Shown one piece after another: positions 1-9,782 of a DNA stretch of 64,000 bases. Source of the DNA: Nocardia donostiensis (lineage in GTDB: Bacteria; Actinomycetota; Actinomycetes; Mycobacteriales; Mycobacteriaceae); assembly GCF_002081715.1 (NCBI RefSeq), contig NZ_MUKP01000002.1:124001-188000 (forward strand). The letters are read 5' to 3'. Below the pieces are notes generated by a model. That model was not told where the DNA came from. It searched no databases and saw nothing but the letters and a program-made list of their open reading frames with translations. How positions within the stretch are numbered: the first letter of the stretch is position 1; the number at the start of each line of letters is the position of its first letter. The translations under genes were made by a program, and so were the position numbers.

Positions 1-40
1 CCCGGGGCCGGCCTGCGCCCGCCCCGAGGATTGTCCGGCC

Positions 41-304
41 TCAGAGCGTCTTCGACTCGCTGCGGGTCTCCGGAGCGGTGGTCGCCTGCTGCCCCGAAGG
101 CAACTGCTGCGGCGGCTGCTGCGCCGCTGTGCCCGGCGAACCCGCCGAAGCATTGCCCTCGTTCTGCATCTGGCTGACCTCGCTCTTGAAGATGCGCAGT
201 GACCGCCCGAGGCTGCGGGCCGCGTCGGGCATCCGCTTCGCGCCGAAGAACACCACGAACACCACCGCGATGATCAGCCAGTGCCAGATGCTCAGACTGC
301 CCAT
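41..304 (-). CDS. tatA: Sec-independent translocase subunit TatA
   Basis: 87-aa protein that forms the channel-building subunit of the twin-arginine translocon in the membrane. It has the family layout: one N-terminal membrane helix (about residues 7-21, [12 protein letters not shown]), the [14 protein letters not shown] hinge and amphipathic helix, and a Gln/Pro-rich cytoplasmic tail. The ATG at 304 is chosen because GGGAGGT lies just upstream and the protein then begins MGSLSIWHW, as TatA proteins do; an in-frame extension upstream looks non-coding. It lies downstream of pafB-pafC on the same strand, an arrangement also found in mycobacteria. Confidence 0.95.
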   Translation of the reverse strand: MGSLSIWHWLIIAVVFVVFFGAKRMPDAARSLGRSLRIFKSEVSQMQNEGNASAGSPGTAAQQPPQQLPSGQQATTAPETRSESKTL

Positions 305-443
305 GTGCTTACCTCCCAAGACTGTGGTGGTTCCGATGCTACCTGCCCCCATGACGTGGGCGAACGCGGCGGCGGGCCGGGTGCAGCACATCACCCTCGG
401 GTGCGGATCCAGGGCGCCGACCGGCAACCGGAAGACAGGCGGG

Positions 444-1430
444 TCAGGAAGAACCGGCCGGTTCAGTGTCGATGTCGGCGTCCGCAGCCGCGTACGCGGC
501 GAGCGCGGCGTCGGAGCGTTCCCGCACCGCCGCGACCAACTCCGGCGGGCCGAGCACTGTCACACCGGAACCGAACCCGAGGAGCAGCCGCGCCATCCAG
601 TCCAGGGTGGCGAAGCGCATGGTTGCCTCCATGCTGCCGTCGGGGCGCACCGCAACTCGATGCAGCGGATACTGGTCCATCACCCAGCCGTAGTCGGCGC
701 TGATCAGCAGCCGGGCCAGCGGGACGGCGGGATCGTCCTGGAACAGATCGAGACCGGCATCGGCGTCGGTGGCGTGGCTGGGCGGACGTGCCGGTTCGTC
801 CAGCGCAGTGGCGGCCTCGATCCGGTCGAAACGGAACAGCCGCACCCCCTCGGCCTGCCTGCACCAGGCTTGCAGATAGCTGTTGTTGTCGACGAGCACG
901 ATGCGGATCGGGTCGACCACGCGCTCGGATACCACGTCACGGCTGGCCGAGTAGTACACCAGCCGCACCGCATACCTGCCTACCAGCGCCGCCCGCACGG
1001 CAGCCACCGTGGGCGCCTCCACCGGAGGCTGCGCGACCGAAGCGCCAGGAGCGCCGCCGGAAATGGCGGACTCGATTTTGGCGATGGCGGAATGCGCCGC
1101 GCTCGGATCGACCATGCCCGGCATATCGACAATCGAGCGCAACGCCACCAGCAAGGCCGTGGCCTCGGTGGAGGTGAGCCGCAGCGGGCGATCTATCCCG
1201 GCGGAGAACGTCACCTCGACGCTCTCCTCGGAGAACGACAGATCAATGAGATCACCGGGACCATAACCGGGCAGACCGCACATCCACAGCTGATTCAGAT
1301 CACTCATCAACTGTTTGGTGGTCACGCCGAGATCGGCGGCGGCTTCGGCGGCGCTGATCCCGGGGTTGGCGATGAAATACGGAACCATGTTCAGCAGCCG
1401 GGACAACCGAACCGACAGGCGACTGCTCAT
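444..1430 (-). CDS. pafC: WYL-domain transcriptional regulator PafC
   Basis: 328-aa regulator of the DeoR/WYL type. The N-terminal winged helix (about residues 1-70, with [11 protein letters not shown] and LGVTTKQL) is followed by a WYL domain (about 140-230) and a WCX C-terminal part. In mycobacteria PafB and PafC act together as an activator of the RecA-independent DNA-damage response. The start at 1430 has AGGAGT six bases upstream and gives [14 protein letters not shown], matching mycobacterial PafC. The gene lies 70 bp downstream of pafB on the same strand, so the two are probably co-transcribed. The link to the proteasome is by position; a direct role in pupylation is not expected. Confidence 0.93.
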   Translation of the reverse strand: MSSRLSVRLSRLLNMVPYFIANPGISAAEAAADLGVTTKQLMSDLNQLWMCGLPGYGPGDLIDLSFSEESVEVTFSAGIDRPLRLTSTEATALLVALRSIVDMPGMVDPSAAHSAIAKIESAISGGAPGASVAQPPVEAPTVAAVRAALVGRYAVRLVYYSASRDVVSERVVDPIRIVLVDNNSYLQAWCRQAEGVRLFRFDRIEAATALDEPARPPSHATDADAGLDLFQDDPAVPLARLLISADYGWVMDQYPLHRVAVRPDGSMEATMRFATLDWMARLLLGFGSGVTVLGPPELVAAVRERSDAALAAYAAADADIDTEPAGSS

Positions 1431-1500
1431 ACTGACTCCTCTCCGCATGAGCGGGCGCCCTCCGTGGTGACCCAAGCTGCCGCCTCCGGGCGCTGACCGC

Positions 1501-2496
1501 TCATGCGGTGACCTCCGTTCGGTCGAGCACCGAACGCAGCCGCGCGATCACATCGTCGCGCAGTTCCGGCGGGGTCAGCACCACCGCATCGGGGCCGAGG
1601 CCGGTGACCAGCCGCGCGATCCAGTCCCGCGAACGGATCGGCACTTCCACGACGCTGCCCACGCGGCCGCCGATGGTTTTGCCGCCGAGCACACGGCCGA
1701 GCCTGCGGATCTCCCTGCCGCGCCCCTCGGCCACCCATACCGTCGCCGCACCGGTCACCGGCGCGGTGCCGGTGACCCGGGTGACGATCTCGCGCAGGTC
1801 CACGTCATCGGGTTTGCGCACCCCGTTGCGGGGCCCGAACGGGGTCACTTCATCGCCGATGCGGGACAGCCGGAAGGTGCGGGTGGCGTTCTTGGCGCGG
1901 TCGTGGCCGACCAGATACCAGCGGCCGCGATAGGTGACCACACCCCACGGCTCCACCTCACGCATCAGATACGGGGCGGTGACCGCGCCACGATGCTCGA
2001 ACCGCACGGCCCGGCCTTCGTCGATGGCGGTCAACAGTTTGCCGAGCACCGGTTCGGAGCCGCGCGTATGCGCAGGCACGGCGGGCACCGACGCCATCAC
2101 GGTATCGGTCTCCACATGAATCCCCGCAGCCCGCAGCTTCAGCAAGGCACCGTCCGCGGCGGTGGCCAGCTCCGGCGACCCCCACATCTGCACCGCTACC
2201 GCGACAGCGGCGGCTTCTTCGCTGGTCAGATCGATATCGGGGAGTTCGTAGGCATCCCGATTGATCCGGTAGCCCTCGATAGTGGAGAACTGGCCCGCCG
2301 GACCCACCTCCAGCGGGATGCCCAGATCGCGTAGTTCGTTCTTGTCGCGCTCGAACATCCGGCTGAACGCCTCGTCGCTGGCCGAGTCCTCATAACCCGC
2401 GACGCTTTCCCTGATCCGCTCCGCGGTCAGAAACTGCCGGGTCGACAGCAGCGCGATGACCAGATTCATCAGCCGCTCGACCTTGGATATCGCCAC
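1501..2496 (-). CDS. pafB: WYL-domain transcriptional regulator PafB
   Basis: 331-aa paralogue of PafC with the same layout: N-terminal winged helix (MAISKVERLMNLVIALLSTR), a linker, a WYL domain in the middle (YRGRWYLVGHDR region) and a C-terminal WCX domain. In actinobacteria PafB pairs with PafC to switch on DNA-repair promoters, probably by sensing a ligand through the WYL domain. The gene starts 58 bp after the end of pafA and is followed by pafC, the standard pafA-pafB-pafC order. The start gives the usual MxxSKxERLxNL beginning. Confidence 0.93.
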   Translation of the reverse strand: MAISKVERLMNLVIALLSTRQFLTAERIRESVAGYEDSASDEAFSRMFERDKNELRDLGIPLEVGPAGQFSTIEGYRINRDAYELPDIDLTSEEAAAVAVAVQMWGSPELATAADGALLKLRAAGIHVETDTVMASVPAVPAHTRGSEPVLGKLLTAIDEGRAVRFEHRGAVTAPYLMREVEPWGVVTYRGRWYLVGHDRAKNATRTFRLSRIGDEVTPFGPRNGVRKPDDVDLREIVTRVTGTAPVTGAATVWVAEGRGREIRRLGRVLGGKTIGGRVGSVVEVPIRSRDWIARLVTGLGPDAVVLTPPELRDDVIARLRSVLDRTEVTA

Positions 2497-2554
2497 GCGA
2501 CACAGCGTAATGCGCGCGGCAACCGGGTCATCACCCGGCGCGCGACTGATCCGG

Positions 2555-3913
2555 CTACATCGAGGCGATCAACCGGTCGACGCGTTCGTCGACCGAACGG
2601 AACGGATCTTTGCACAGCACCGTGCGCTGCGCCTGATCGTTGAGTTTCAGATGCACCCAGTCCACCGTGAAATCGCGGCCCGCCTCCTGGGCGGCGGTGA
2701 TGAAGTCGCCGCGCAGTTTGGCCCTGGTGGTCTGCGGCGGGTTGTCCACGGCGGCGTCGACGGCGTCGTCCTCGGTGACCCGTTTGGCCAGTCCCTTGCG
2801 CTGCAGCAGGTCGAACACGCCGCGGCCCCGTTTGATGTCGTGATAGGCCAGGTCGAGCTGGGCGATCTTGGGGTCGGACAGCTCCATACCGTAGCGGTCC
2901 TGGTAGCGCTGGAACAGTTTGCGCTTGATCACCCAGTCGATCTCGGTGTCGACCTTCGCGAAATCCTGGCCTTCGACTGCGTCGAGGGCGCGGCCCCACA
3001 GGTCGACCACCTGGTCGATCTGCGGATCGCGTTCCCGGTTGCGTAGATGCTCGACCGCGCGCGCGTAATACTCACGCTGGATATCCAGCGCGCTCGCCTG
3101 CCTGCCGCCCGCCAGGCGCACCGGGCGGCGTCCGGTGAGGTCGTGGCTGACCTCGCGGATGGCGCGGATCGGATTGTCCAATGCGAAATCGCGGAACGAG
3201 ACGCCCGCCTCGATCATCTCCAGGACCAGCGACGCGGTACCCACCTTGAGCATCGTGGTGGTCTCGGACATGTTCGAATCGCCGACGATCACGTGCAGCC
3301 TGCGGTACTTCTCGGCGTCGGCGTGCGGCTCGTCGCGGGTGTTGATGATCGGGCGGGAACGGGTCGTCGCCGAGGACACCCCCTCCCAGATGTGCTCGGC
3401 GCGCTGCGACAGACAGAACGTGGCCGCTTTCGGCGTCTGCAGCACCTTGCCCGCGCCGCAGATGAGCTGACGAGTCACCAGGAACGGCAGCAGCACATCG
3501 GAGATCCGGGAGAATTCACCCGCGCGTACCACCAGGAAGTTCTCATGGCAGCCGTAGGAGTTGCCCGCCGAATCGGTGTTGTTCTTGAACAGGTAGATAT
3601 CGCCGCCGATCCCCTCCTCCGCGAGCCGCTGTTCGGCATCGATCAGCAGTTCCTCCAACACCCGCTCACCGGCTCGGTCGTGGGTGACCAACTGCACCAG
3701 GCTGTCGCATTCGGCCGTCGCGTACTCCGGGTGGGACCCGACGTCGAGGTAGAGCCGTGCACCATTGCGGAGGAACACATTGGAGCTACGTCCCCAGGAC
3801 ACCACCCGGCGGAACAGATACCGGGCCACCTCGTCGGGGCTGAGCCGACGGTGGCCGTGAAAGGTGCACGTCACACCGAATTCGGTCTCGATCCCCATGA
3901 TTCGTCGCTGCAC
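2555..3913 (-). CDS. pafA: Pup--protein ligase PafA
   Basis: 452 aa, the same length as the M. tuberculosis enzyme. PafA uses ATP to phosphorylate the C-terminal Glu of Pup and joins Pup to lysines of target proteins. It is a carboxylate-amine ligase of the glutamine-synthetase fold. Visible hallmarks are the N-terminal GIETEFG (Glu9, Glu11, metal/ATP binding), the catalytic Asp57 in [13 protein letters not shown], the NTRDEPHAD nucleotide segment and the long conserved C-terminal domain ending RLIASM. ATG at 3913 gives [13 protein letters not shown], identical to mycobacterial PafA. A 288-bp gap separates it from prcA upstream, so it may have its own promoter. Confidence 0.97.
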   Translation of the reverse strand: MQRRIMGIETEFGVTCTFHGHRRLSPDEVARYLFRRVVSWGRSSNVFLRNGARLYLDVGSHPEYATAECDSLVQLVTHDRAGERVLEELLIDAEQRLAEEGIGGDIYLFKNNTDSAGNSYGCHENFLVVRAGEFSRISDVLLPFLVTRQLICGAGKVLQTPKAATFCLSQRAEHIWEGVSSATTRSRPIINTRDEPHADAEKYRRLHVIVGDSNMSETTTMLKVGTASLVLEMIEAGVSFRDFALDNPIRAIREVSHDLTGRRPVRLAGGRQASALDIQREYYARAVEHLRNRERDPQIDQVVDLWGRALDAVEGQDFAKVDTEIDWVIKRKLFQRYQDRYGMELSDPKIAQLDLAYHDIKRGRGVFDLLQRKGLAKRVTEDDAVDAAVDNPPQTTRAKLRGDFITAAQEAGRDFTVDWVHLKLNDQAQRTVLCKDPFRSVDERVDRLIASM

Positions 3914-4201
3914 ACTATCGACAGTACAGCCATGTCAGGGGCTCCGGTGGGGCTTGAAGAACCTCGATGTATACGTCTTGACAACGATTCGGGCGGCATT
4001 CGTTCGACAACTCCCTCTTGACACCGTCGATTTTGTGGTGCCGAGCCAGGATTCGTGCGTCGATCGCCCTCACCGTTGCAGCGCGATCCCCCCGGAGAGA
4101 GACCGAATACAACGCTGATCCGCTGCTGTCCGAACCCACCCGGACATGGTTCGGGCCGCGCACGACAACCAGGTGCGCGGCCCGCAGAGACCGTCGGGGG
4201 G

Positions 4202-4987
4202 TCACTGTTTGTCGGTGGACTCCGCTTCTGCCGGTTCGCCTGCGTCCGCGCCATCCGTGCCGGCCGCGCCGTTTCCGGAGGGGCCGAGCAGTCGTTCCAG
4301 CGAGGTACGCCCGATCCGCCGGAACGCGCGCCGCGGACGTGCCTGTTCCAGGGTGGCTACCTCGAGCGAGCCGACACCCAGGGACCGCTTCTCCTTGTCG
4401 GCGCCCTCGGGCACAGCCGCTTGCAGCGCCCGCACCGCGACGTCGACCGCGGTCGGCAGATCGAGCCCGGGCCGGTAGGACGCCTTGAGGGCGGTCACGA
4501 TCGGCTCCGTGGTCCCGCCCATCACCACATAGTCGCGTTCATCGACGATGGAACCGTCGAAGGTGATCCGGTAGAGCACCGATTCGGGCGTCTGTTCCGG
4601 GTAGCCGACCTCGGCGACGCAGATCTCCACCTCGTATGGTTTGAGTTGATCGGTGAAGATCGTCCCCAGGGTCTGAGCGTAGGCGTTGGCCAGCGCCCGA
4701 CCTGTGACATCACGGCGGTCGTACTGGTAGCCGCGCAGATCGGCCTGCAGGATACCGCCGCGACGCAGGTTCTCGAACTCGTTGTATTTACCGACGGCCG
4801 CGAACCCGACGCGGTCGTACAACTCACTCACCTTGTGCAGGGTGGCCGACGGATTCTCCGCAACGAACACCACGCCTTTGTCGTACACCAGGACCACAAC
4901 ACTGCGACCGCGGGCGATACCTTTGCGCGCGAGCTCGGTCTTGTCGCGCATGATCTGCTCGGCCGACGCGTAGTACGGCAGTGTCAT
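4202..4987 (-). CDS. prcA: Proteasome subunit alpha
   Basis: 261-aa alpha subunit, forming the outer rings of the 20S proteasome and carrying the gate. It starts [27 protein letters not shown], the usual alpha N-terminus, and ends in a low-complexity acidic tail ([13 protein letters not shown]). GGTTEP near residue 165 is a conserved alpha signature. AGGGGGAG upstream of the ATG supports the start. Unlike many mycobacteria, where prcB and prcA nearly touch, 118 bp separate them here, and that spacer holds a 15-bp tandem repeat. Confidence 0.97.
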   Translation of the reverse strand: MTLPYYASAEQIMRDKTELARKGIARGRSVVVLVYDKGVVFVAENPSATLHKVSELYDRVGFAAVGKYNEFENLRRGGILQADLRGYQYDRRDVTGRALANAYAQTLGTIFTDQLKPYEVEICVAEVGYPEQTPESVLYRITFDGSIVDERDYVVMGGTTEPIVTALKASYRPGLDLPTAVDVAVRALQAAVPEGADKEKRSLGVGSLEVATLEQARPRRAFRRIGRTSLERLLGPSGNGAAGTDGADAGEPAEAESTDKQ

Positions 4988-5003
4988 GCTCGGGCTCCCC
5001 CTT

Positions 5004-5048
5004 GCTGGGTCGGGCGGGGCTGGGTCGGGCGGGGCTGGGTCGGGCGGG
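5004..5048. repeat. Three tandem 15-bp repeats between prcB and prcA
   Basis: Three perfect copies of gctgggtcgggcggg at 5004-5018, 5019-5033 and 5034-5048 fill the prcB-prcA spacer. They end about 17 bp before the prcA start codon, just ahead of its ribosome-binding site. They are not in a supported reading frame. Such a repeat could vary in copy number by slippage and alter the spacing or RNA structure before prcA; that effect is inferred. Confidence 0.9.
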
Positions 5049-5105
5049 CGTCCCCGCTGCTCGTCGTGCGGCCCGACGGCGGGACGGGCGCGGCGAAATC
5101 ATGCC

Positions 5106-5963
5106 TCATGACGCCTCCTGCGCCGCCTCGCGGTCGGCTACGATGCCGCGGGTGATCTCTTCGAGCCGATCCTCGGTCACCTCGGCAGCGCCGTCGTCAC
5201 CGATGGTGATGGCGGTCGGGTAGATACCGCGCAACAGGTCGGGGCCGCCGGTGGCGGTGTCGTCGTCAGCGGCGTCGAACAATGCCTCGACGGCGATGCG
5301 CAGCGCCCGCTGCTCATCGATCCCTTTGGCGTACAGCTTTTTCAGTGACGACTTGGCGAACATGGAGCCGGAACCGACGGCGGTGTAGCCGAACCGTTCC
5401 TCGCTGCGTCCGCCGACCACGTCGAAGGAGATGATCCGGCCCGCGGTGTCCGGATCGGTTGCCTGCTCGTCGAAACCGACCAGCACCGGCACCACGGCCA
5501 AGCCCTGCAGGGCGGCAGGCAGATTGTCACGCACCATCTTCGACAGCTTGTTGGCCTTACCGTCGAAGGTCAGCGACACCCCTTCGATCTTTTCGTAATA
5601 CTCCAGTTCCACCGCGAACAGCCGCACCATCTCGATGGCCATACCCGCGGTGCCCGCGATACCGGCAGCCGAATAGGTGTCGGTGATGTAGACCTTCTCC
5701 ACATCGCGGCTGGCCAGCAGGTTTCCCTGAGTGGAGCGGCGATCGCCCGCAATGAGCACGCCACCGCGATAGGTCACCGCCACGATGGTGGTGCCATGCG
5801 GGGCGATATCCCGCGCGGCGCCGCCGCCGGTGATTCCGGCGGCGGCGTCGTGAGCGGCGAACCTGTTGGCGGGCAACAGTTCCGGCGCGTGCATGCGCAG
5901 ATGTTCGGAAAATGATGACAGGGCGTACCCCGGGTGGAGACGCATGGGGTCACCTGCGGTCAC
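5106..5963 (-). CDS. prcB: Proteasome subunit beta
   Basis: 285-aa beta subunit, the catalytic ring of the 20S proteasome. A 57-residue propeptide (ending DIAPHG) precedes Thr58 of TTIVAVTY, which becomes the N-terminal nucleophile after self-cleavage; the M. tuberculosis enzyme also uses Thr58. The mature part shows GDRRSTQGN, the Lys of VEKVYITD, and [15 protein letters not shown] near the C-terminal third. It starts with GTG at 5963, overlapping the pup stop codon by four bases (GTGA), which implies translational coupling. An ATG six codons downstream is a possible alternative start. Confidence 0.97.
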   Translation of the reverse strand: MTAGDPMRLHPGYALSSFSEHLRMHAPELLPANRFAAHDAAAGITGGGAARDIAPHGTTIVAVTYRGGVLIAGDRRSTQGNLLASRDVEKVYITDTYSAAGIAGTAGMAIEMVRLFAVELEYYEKIEGVSLTFDGKANKLSKMVRDNLPAALQGLAVVPVLVGFDEQATDPDTAGRIISFDVVGGRSEERFGYTAVGSGSMFAKSSLKKLYAKGIDEQRALRIAVEALFDAADDDTATGGPDLLRGIYPTAITIGDDGAAEVTEDRLEEITRGIVADREAAQEAS

Positions 5964-6154
5964 TGGCCACCTTTCTGCACGTAGGCGCGGACGAAGTCCT
6001 CGGCGTTCTCCTCGAGCACATCATCGATCTCGTCGAGCAGGTCGTCGGTGTCCTCCGCCAGCTTCTCGCGCCGTTCCTGACCCGCAGCGTCGACACCGTC
6101 GGGGCCCTCATCCTCATCGCCGCCCCCGGCGCGTTTGGTCTGCTCTTGTGCCAT
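5960..6154 (-). CDS. pup: Prokaryotic ubiquitin-like protein Pup
   Basis: 64-aa, highly acidic, largely disordered tag protein. It contains the coiled region recognised by Mpa (about residues 21-52, rich in Glu/Asp/Leu) and ends VQKGGQ. The C-terminal Gln shows that it is made in the inactive form and must be deamidated to Glu by Dop before PafA can ligate it to lysines. It is translationally coupled to prcB by a 4-bp overlap, and dop lies 337 bp upstream on the same strand. Confidence 0.97.
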   Translation of the reverse strand: MAQEQTKRAGGGDEDEGPDGVDAAGQERREKLAEDTDDLLDEIDDVLEENAEDFVRAYVQKGGQ

Positions 6155-6491
6155 GGCAGCCGACCTCCTCTGTTTCTCACCACGACCAGGCCCTCGGTGA
6201 GCACCGGTCGGATCATGAGCAGTTTGTGTGCTCGTCCTTCAACACTACCCAGCCGCACCGACACGTAGTCGGAATCCACCTGTATGCGTACCTCCGCCTT
6301 CGCTCCGGCCGTGCGCATTGATGTGTGCCTTTCATGTTTGCGCAGCTGGCCAGGGTCTACCTATCTACCGCCTTTGCGCCGAACGTGCGGCATGCGTACC
6401 TTCTCCCCTTCGCTCGGCCGTACTCATTTGTGTACACTTTCGCATTCGCTCAGGCGGGCGCGGGTGAGGTGGAACGCGTCTGGTCGCGTCC
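6155..6491. other. dop-pup intergenic region with an imperfect 50-bp direct repeat
   Basis: 337 bp without a credible gene, upstream of pup. Two related segments occur in direct orientation: 6284-6334 and 6392-6442. Both begin atgcgtacct, share cttcgctc-ggccg in the middle, and end cat..gtgt..cttt, with small indels. Short open frames crossing it lack codon bias and ribosome-binding sites. It probably holds the promoter of pup-prcB-prcA; the minus strand reads TAGATAGGT near 6360, a weak -10-like element. The repeat may be a duplicated regulatory element; this is inference. Confidence 0.6.
6284..6442. repeat. Pair of imperfect direct repeats (about 50 bp each)
   Basis: Copy one covers 6284-6334 and copy two 6392-6442; their start points are 108 bp apart. 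They match over most of their length with a few indels and substitutions. Neither lies in a supported gene. The shared core (gcgtacct, cttcgctc, ggccgt, gtgt) is more alike than chance suggests for an intergenic region. Confidence 0.7.
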
Positions 6492-7991
6492 TCAGGTGGT
6501 GAGTTGTTCGACAAGGTCGGCGGCGGTGTCGACACCTTCGAGCAGTTTGCCGACATGCGCCTTGGTGCCGCGGCTCGGTTCCAGGGTCGGGATCCGCACC
6601 AGCGAGTCGCCACCCAGATCGAAGATCACCGAATCCCAGCTCGCGGCCGCGATATCTGCGCCGAAGCGGCGCAGGCACTCGCCACGGAAGAAGGCGCGGG
6701 TATCGGTCGGCGGTTGGGTCATCGCGTCGAGGACCTGCTGTTCGCTGACCAGGCGACGCATCGATCCCCGGGCGACCAGACGGTTGTACAGCCCCTTGTC
6801 CAGTCGCACGTCCGAGTACTGCAGGTCCATCAGGTGCAGTTTGGGTGCGGCCCATCCGAGGCCCTCCCGGCTGCGCATACCTTCGAGCAGGCGCAGTTTG
6901 GCTGGCCAATCCAGCAGGTCGGCGCATTCCATGGGATCGCGTTCGAGCCGGTCGAGCACCATGGCCCAGTTGTCGAGAATATCGCGGACTCGCGGGTCGT
7001 CGATGCCTTCACGGTCGACGAACTTGGCGGACCGCTCATGGTAGAGCCGCTGCAGGGCCAGCCCGGTCAGTTCCCGGCCGTCCGCGAGCGCGACCGTGGC
7101 GCGCAGGGTGGGATCGTGGCTGATGGTGTGCACGGCGGTCACCGGGCGGGCCAGCTGCAGATCGGTCAGGTCCTCGCCTGCTTCGATCAGGTCCAGCACC
7201 AGCGCGGTACTGCCGACCTTCAGATAGGTCGACATCTCGGCCAGGTTGGCATCGCCGATGATCACGTGCAGCCTGCGGTATTTGTCGGCGTCGGCGTGCG
7301 GTTCGTCGCGGGTGTTGATGATGCCGCGTTTGAGCGTGGTCTCCAGGCCGACCTCGACCTCGATGTAGTCGGCGCGCTGGGACAGCTGGAAGCCCGGCTG
7401 ATCACCGGACTGGCCGATGCCGACCCGGCCGGAGCCGCAGATCACCTGCCGGGACACGAAGAACGGCGTCAACCCGGCGATGATCGAGTTGAACGGCGTA
7501 TCCCGTTTCATCAGGTAGTTCTCGTGGGTGCCGTAGGAGGCGCCCTTGCCGTCGACGTTGTTCTTGTACAGCTGCAGGCGCGGGGCGCCCGGGACGCTGG
7601 AGGCGTGCCGGGCCGCGGCCTCCATCACCCGCTCGCCCGCCTTGTCCCAGATCACGGCGTCCAACGGGTCGGTCACCTCGGGCGCGGAGTATTCGGGGTG
7701 GGCGTGGTCGACGTACAGCCGCGCGCCGTTGGTCAGGATCATGTTCGCCGCGCCGACCTCGTCGGCGTCGATCACCGGCGCCGGTCCGTTCATCCGGCTC
7801 AGGTCGAAACCGCGCGCATCGCGCAGCGGCGATTCCACCTCGTAGTCCCAGCGCGTCCGCTTGGCGCGGGGGACCCCTTCGGCGGCCGCGTAGGCGAGCA
7901 CTGCCTGGGTGGAGGTCAGGATAGGGTTCGCCGACGGTTCGGTCGGGGTGGAAATGCCGTACTCGACCTCGATGCCGATGATGCGATGCAT
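6492..7991 (-). CDS. dop: Pup deamidase/depupylase Dop
   Basis: 499-aa PafA paralogue that converts the C-terminal Gln of Pup to Glu and also removes Pup from tagged proteins. Seen: [12 protein letters not shown] at the N-terminus (Glu8 and Glu10, metal/ATP site), the Dop-specific loop around residues 38-80 ([18 protein letters not shown]), catalytic Asp95 in [28 protein letters not shown], and [15 protein letters not shown] near the end. ATG at 7991 is chosen because it gives the family N-terminus; an upstream ATG would add 11 unconserved residues. It is transcribed toward pup, and a DUF418 gene diverges from its start. Confidence 0.97.
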   Translation of the reverse strand: MHRIIGIEVEYGISTPTEPSANPILTSTQAVLAYAAAEGVPRAKRTRWDYEVESPLRDARGFDLSRMNGPAPVIDADEVGAANMILTNGARLYVDHAHPEYSAPEVTDPLDAVIWDKAGERVMEAAARHASSVPGAPRLQLYKNNVDGKGASYGTHENYLMKRDTPFNSIIAGLTPFFVSRQVICGSGRVGIGQSGDQPGFQLSQRADYIEVEVGLETTLKRGIINTRDEPHADADKYRRLHVIIGDANLAEMSTYLKVGSTALVLDLIEAGEDLTDLQLARPVTAVHTISHDPTLRATVALADGRELTGLALQRLYHERSAKFVDREGIDDPRVRDILDNWAMVLDRLERDPMECADLLDWPAKLRLLEGMRSREGLGWAAPKLHLMDLQYSDVRLDKGLYNRLVARGSMRRLVSEQQVLDAMTQPPTDTRAFFRGECLRRFGADIAAASWDSVIFDLGGDSLVRIPTLEPSRGTKAHVGKLLEGVDTAADLVEQLTT

Positions 7992-8084
7992 GCCATCGAG
8001 CCTAGGCGACGAAACGAAAGTCATACCTCAGGTGGTACTTCGGGAGGACCCGTCGGCGTGCCGGGTCGCGCGATCATTCGGGTC

Positions 8085-9290
8085 ATGACCGATTCGCTGA
8101 CCGGCTCCCGCGCGGCCGCCACACCGATGGCCGCACCCGTGCCTACCCGACTGGTGGCACTGGACGTACTGCGCGGTATCGCCATCCTGGGCACTCTTGG
8201 CACCAATATCTGGATCCTCACCGACCCCGAGGGCATCATCGGCTACCTCGACCGGCTCGGCGTCGCCGCGACCGACGGGTGGATGTGGGCCGAACGGGTG
8301 CTGCAGCAACTCGTCCAAGGCAAATTTCTGGGCCTGCTGACCATCATGTTCGGTATCGGGCTGGCCATCCAGCAGCGTTCCGCGCAGCGGGCGGGCAGGC
8401 GCTGGCCGGGGAAGTACCCCTGGCGGGCGGCGCTGCTTTTCCTCGACGGTGTGCTGAACTTCGTGCTGATCGCCGAGTTCGACGTGCTCACCGGCTATGC
8501 CGTCACCGGTCTCATCGTGGCCTTCCTGCTCGCCACCGGCCCACGTGCGCAGCGGCGTTGGCTGGTAGGCGCCGCGACCGTCCACCTCACGATGCTGACC
8601 CTGCTGGCCGCCGCCATGGCCGCTGGCGGAGAGCAGTCGTCGAGCGCAGCAGACCCGCAACCGCTGGACCCGAACCCCTACGCCGACGGCTCGTTCTGGG
8701 ACCTGGTGGTGTTCCGGCTGGACAATGCTGTCGGTTTCCGGTTGGAGGCGGTGTTCATTCTGCCGATGTCGATCGCCCTGTTCCTGCTGGGCGCCCGGTT
8801 GTTCCGTGCCGGGGTGTTCACCCCCGAGGGTGCCGGGTTGCGCAGGCGCCTGATGATCGTCGGGTTCGGTGTCGCCGCCCCGCTCGATCTGGGGATCGGC
8901 TTGTTCATCGGCGGCGATATGGTGCTGGTGACCCGCTACGCCATCGCCCCGTTCGTTTCGCTGGGCATACTCGCGCTGGTTGCCGAGTTCTATCTACGCC
9001 GCCCGGGCACCGGCTTCGCGGGCCGCCGCCTGAGCGAGGTCGGCCGCACCGCCCTCACTTGCTACATCCTGCAGAATCTGGTTGCGGCGATCCTCTGCTA
9101 CGGCTGGGGTTTCGGCCTCGCCGCCCGTTTCGCACCCGAGGCGCGTGTTCCGTTCACCATCGGGGTCTATATGGCGGTGATCGCCGTTATCGCTGCCTTC
9201 GCCCACCTGTGGCTGCGCCGTTTCGACCGCGGCCCGGTCGAAATGCTGTGGAACTACAGCTACCGCAAGCTCGCCGGCGCGGGAGCATAG
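8085..9290 (+). CDS. DUF418 family multipass membrane protein
   Basis: 401-aa integral membrane protein. It opens with RLVALDVLRGIAILGTLGTNIW, the typical first helix of DUF418/YeiB proteins, and has about nine to ten hydrophobic segments, ending in the conserved DUF418 domain (VGRTALTCYILQN, then GPVEMLWNYSY). The family may be acyltransferase-like transporters or transferases, but its substrate is unknown. The ATG at 8085 follows the pattern of other members. It lies divergently from dop with 93 bp between start codons, and converges on the next gene. No specific function is proposed. Confidence 0.88.
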   Translation: MTDSLTGSRAAATPMAAPVPTRLVALDVLRGIAILGTLGTNIWILTDPEGIIGYLDRLGVAATDGWMWAERVLQQLVQGKFLGLLTIMFGIGLAIQQRSAQRAGRRWPGKYPWRAALLFLDGVLNFVLIAEFDVLTGYAVTGLIVAFLLATGPRAQRRWLVGAATVHLTMLTLLAAAMAAGGEQSSSAADPQPLDPNPYADGSFWDLVVFRLDNAVGFRLEAVFILPMSIALFLLGARLFRAGVFTPEGAGLRRRLMIVGFGVAAPLDLGIGLFIGGDMVLVTRYAIAPFVSLGILALVAEFYLRRPGTGFAGRRLSEVGRTALTCYILQNLVAAILCYGWGFGLAARFAPEARVPFTIGVYMAVIAVIAAFAHLWLRRFDRGPVEMLWNYSYRKLAGAGA

Positions 9291-9307
9291 TTGCCCCAGC
9301 AGCGGAC

Positions 9308-9688
9308 TCATGCGTGTGCCCTGGCCTCCAGGTAGTACTCGGCCGAGAGCCCCGTCAATACCTGCCGTACACCGGGCGGAGCCCACGACGCCGACGGATC
9401 GTGGTGTACGACAGGATCGGTGAGTTGCACCACGCGGCCGCGGGTTTCGACGGCGAGACCGCCCGCGGCGAGGCTGTTCTTCACCCAGTCGACGTCGCGT
9501 CCGTAGGTGAGCGCGATGCGGTACTCGCCGTCGCGGGTGAAGAGCATGACGGGGGTGCGGTAGGCGCGGCCGGAATTGCGGCCCTTGTGGATCACGATCC
9601 CCCAGCCGGGCAGGTGACCCGCCACGAGCCCGGTCACCGGGTTGGTGACCTGACGGTTGAATCTCGCCAATGCACGGGGAAGCACCAT
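9308..9688 (-). CDS. Deazaflavin-dependent nitroreductase family protein (Ddn-like)
   Basis: 126-aa protein of the split beta-barrel family that binds F420 and is related to the mycobacterial Ddn nitroreductase. Characteristic features are the basic N-terminal part, the core HKGRNSGRAYRTPVMLF (the K-G-R-x-S-G-x-x-x-x-T-P signature) and YRIALTYGRDVDWVKN. Such enzymes reduce quinones or other substrates with reduced F420; the substrate here is not known. It lies 18 bp from the convergent DUF418 gene, so the two genes share a terminator region. Confidence 0.88.
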   Translation of the reverse strand: MVLPRALARFNRQVTNPVTGLVAGHLPGWGIVIHKGRNSGRAYRTPVMLFTRDGEYRIALTYGRDVDWVKNSLAAGGLAVETRGRVVQLTDPVVHHDPSASWAPPGVRQVLTGLSAEYYLEARAHA

Positions 9689-9782
9689 GGACGGTCCTCT
9701 CGACGAGTGGTTCGACGCGCGTCAGGTTACCTTCGAGTGGTGTCGGCGCGGTCGCTCCCGCCAGAGCCACCCGAGCCGGCCG

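Noticed and set aside
78..1496. Long plus-strand frame across tatA and pafC
   Set aside because: Shadow of the minus-strand genes; no family resemblance.
3961..4030. Plus-strand TTGACA elements in the pafA-prcA gap
   Set aside because: They point away from pafA and no plus-strand gene follows; without matching -10 elements they are likely chance.
6504..8084. Plus-strand frame across dop continuous with the DUF418 gene
   Set aside because: The frame before the ATG at 8085 is antisense to dop and only happens to be open because of the high GC.
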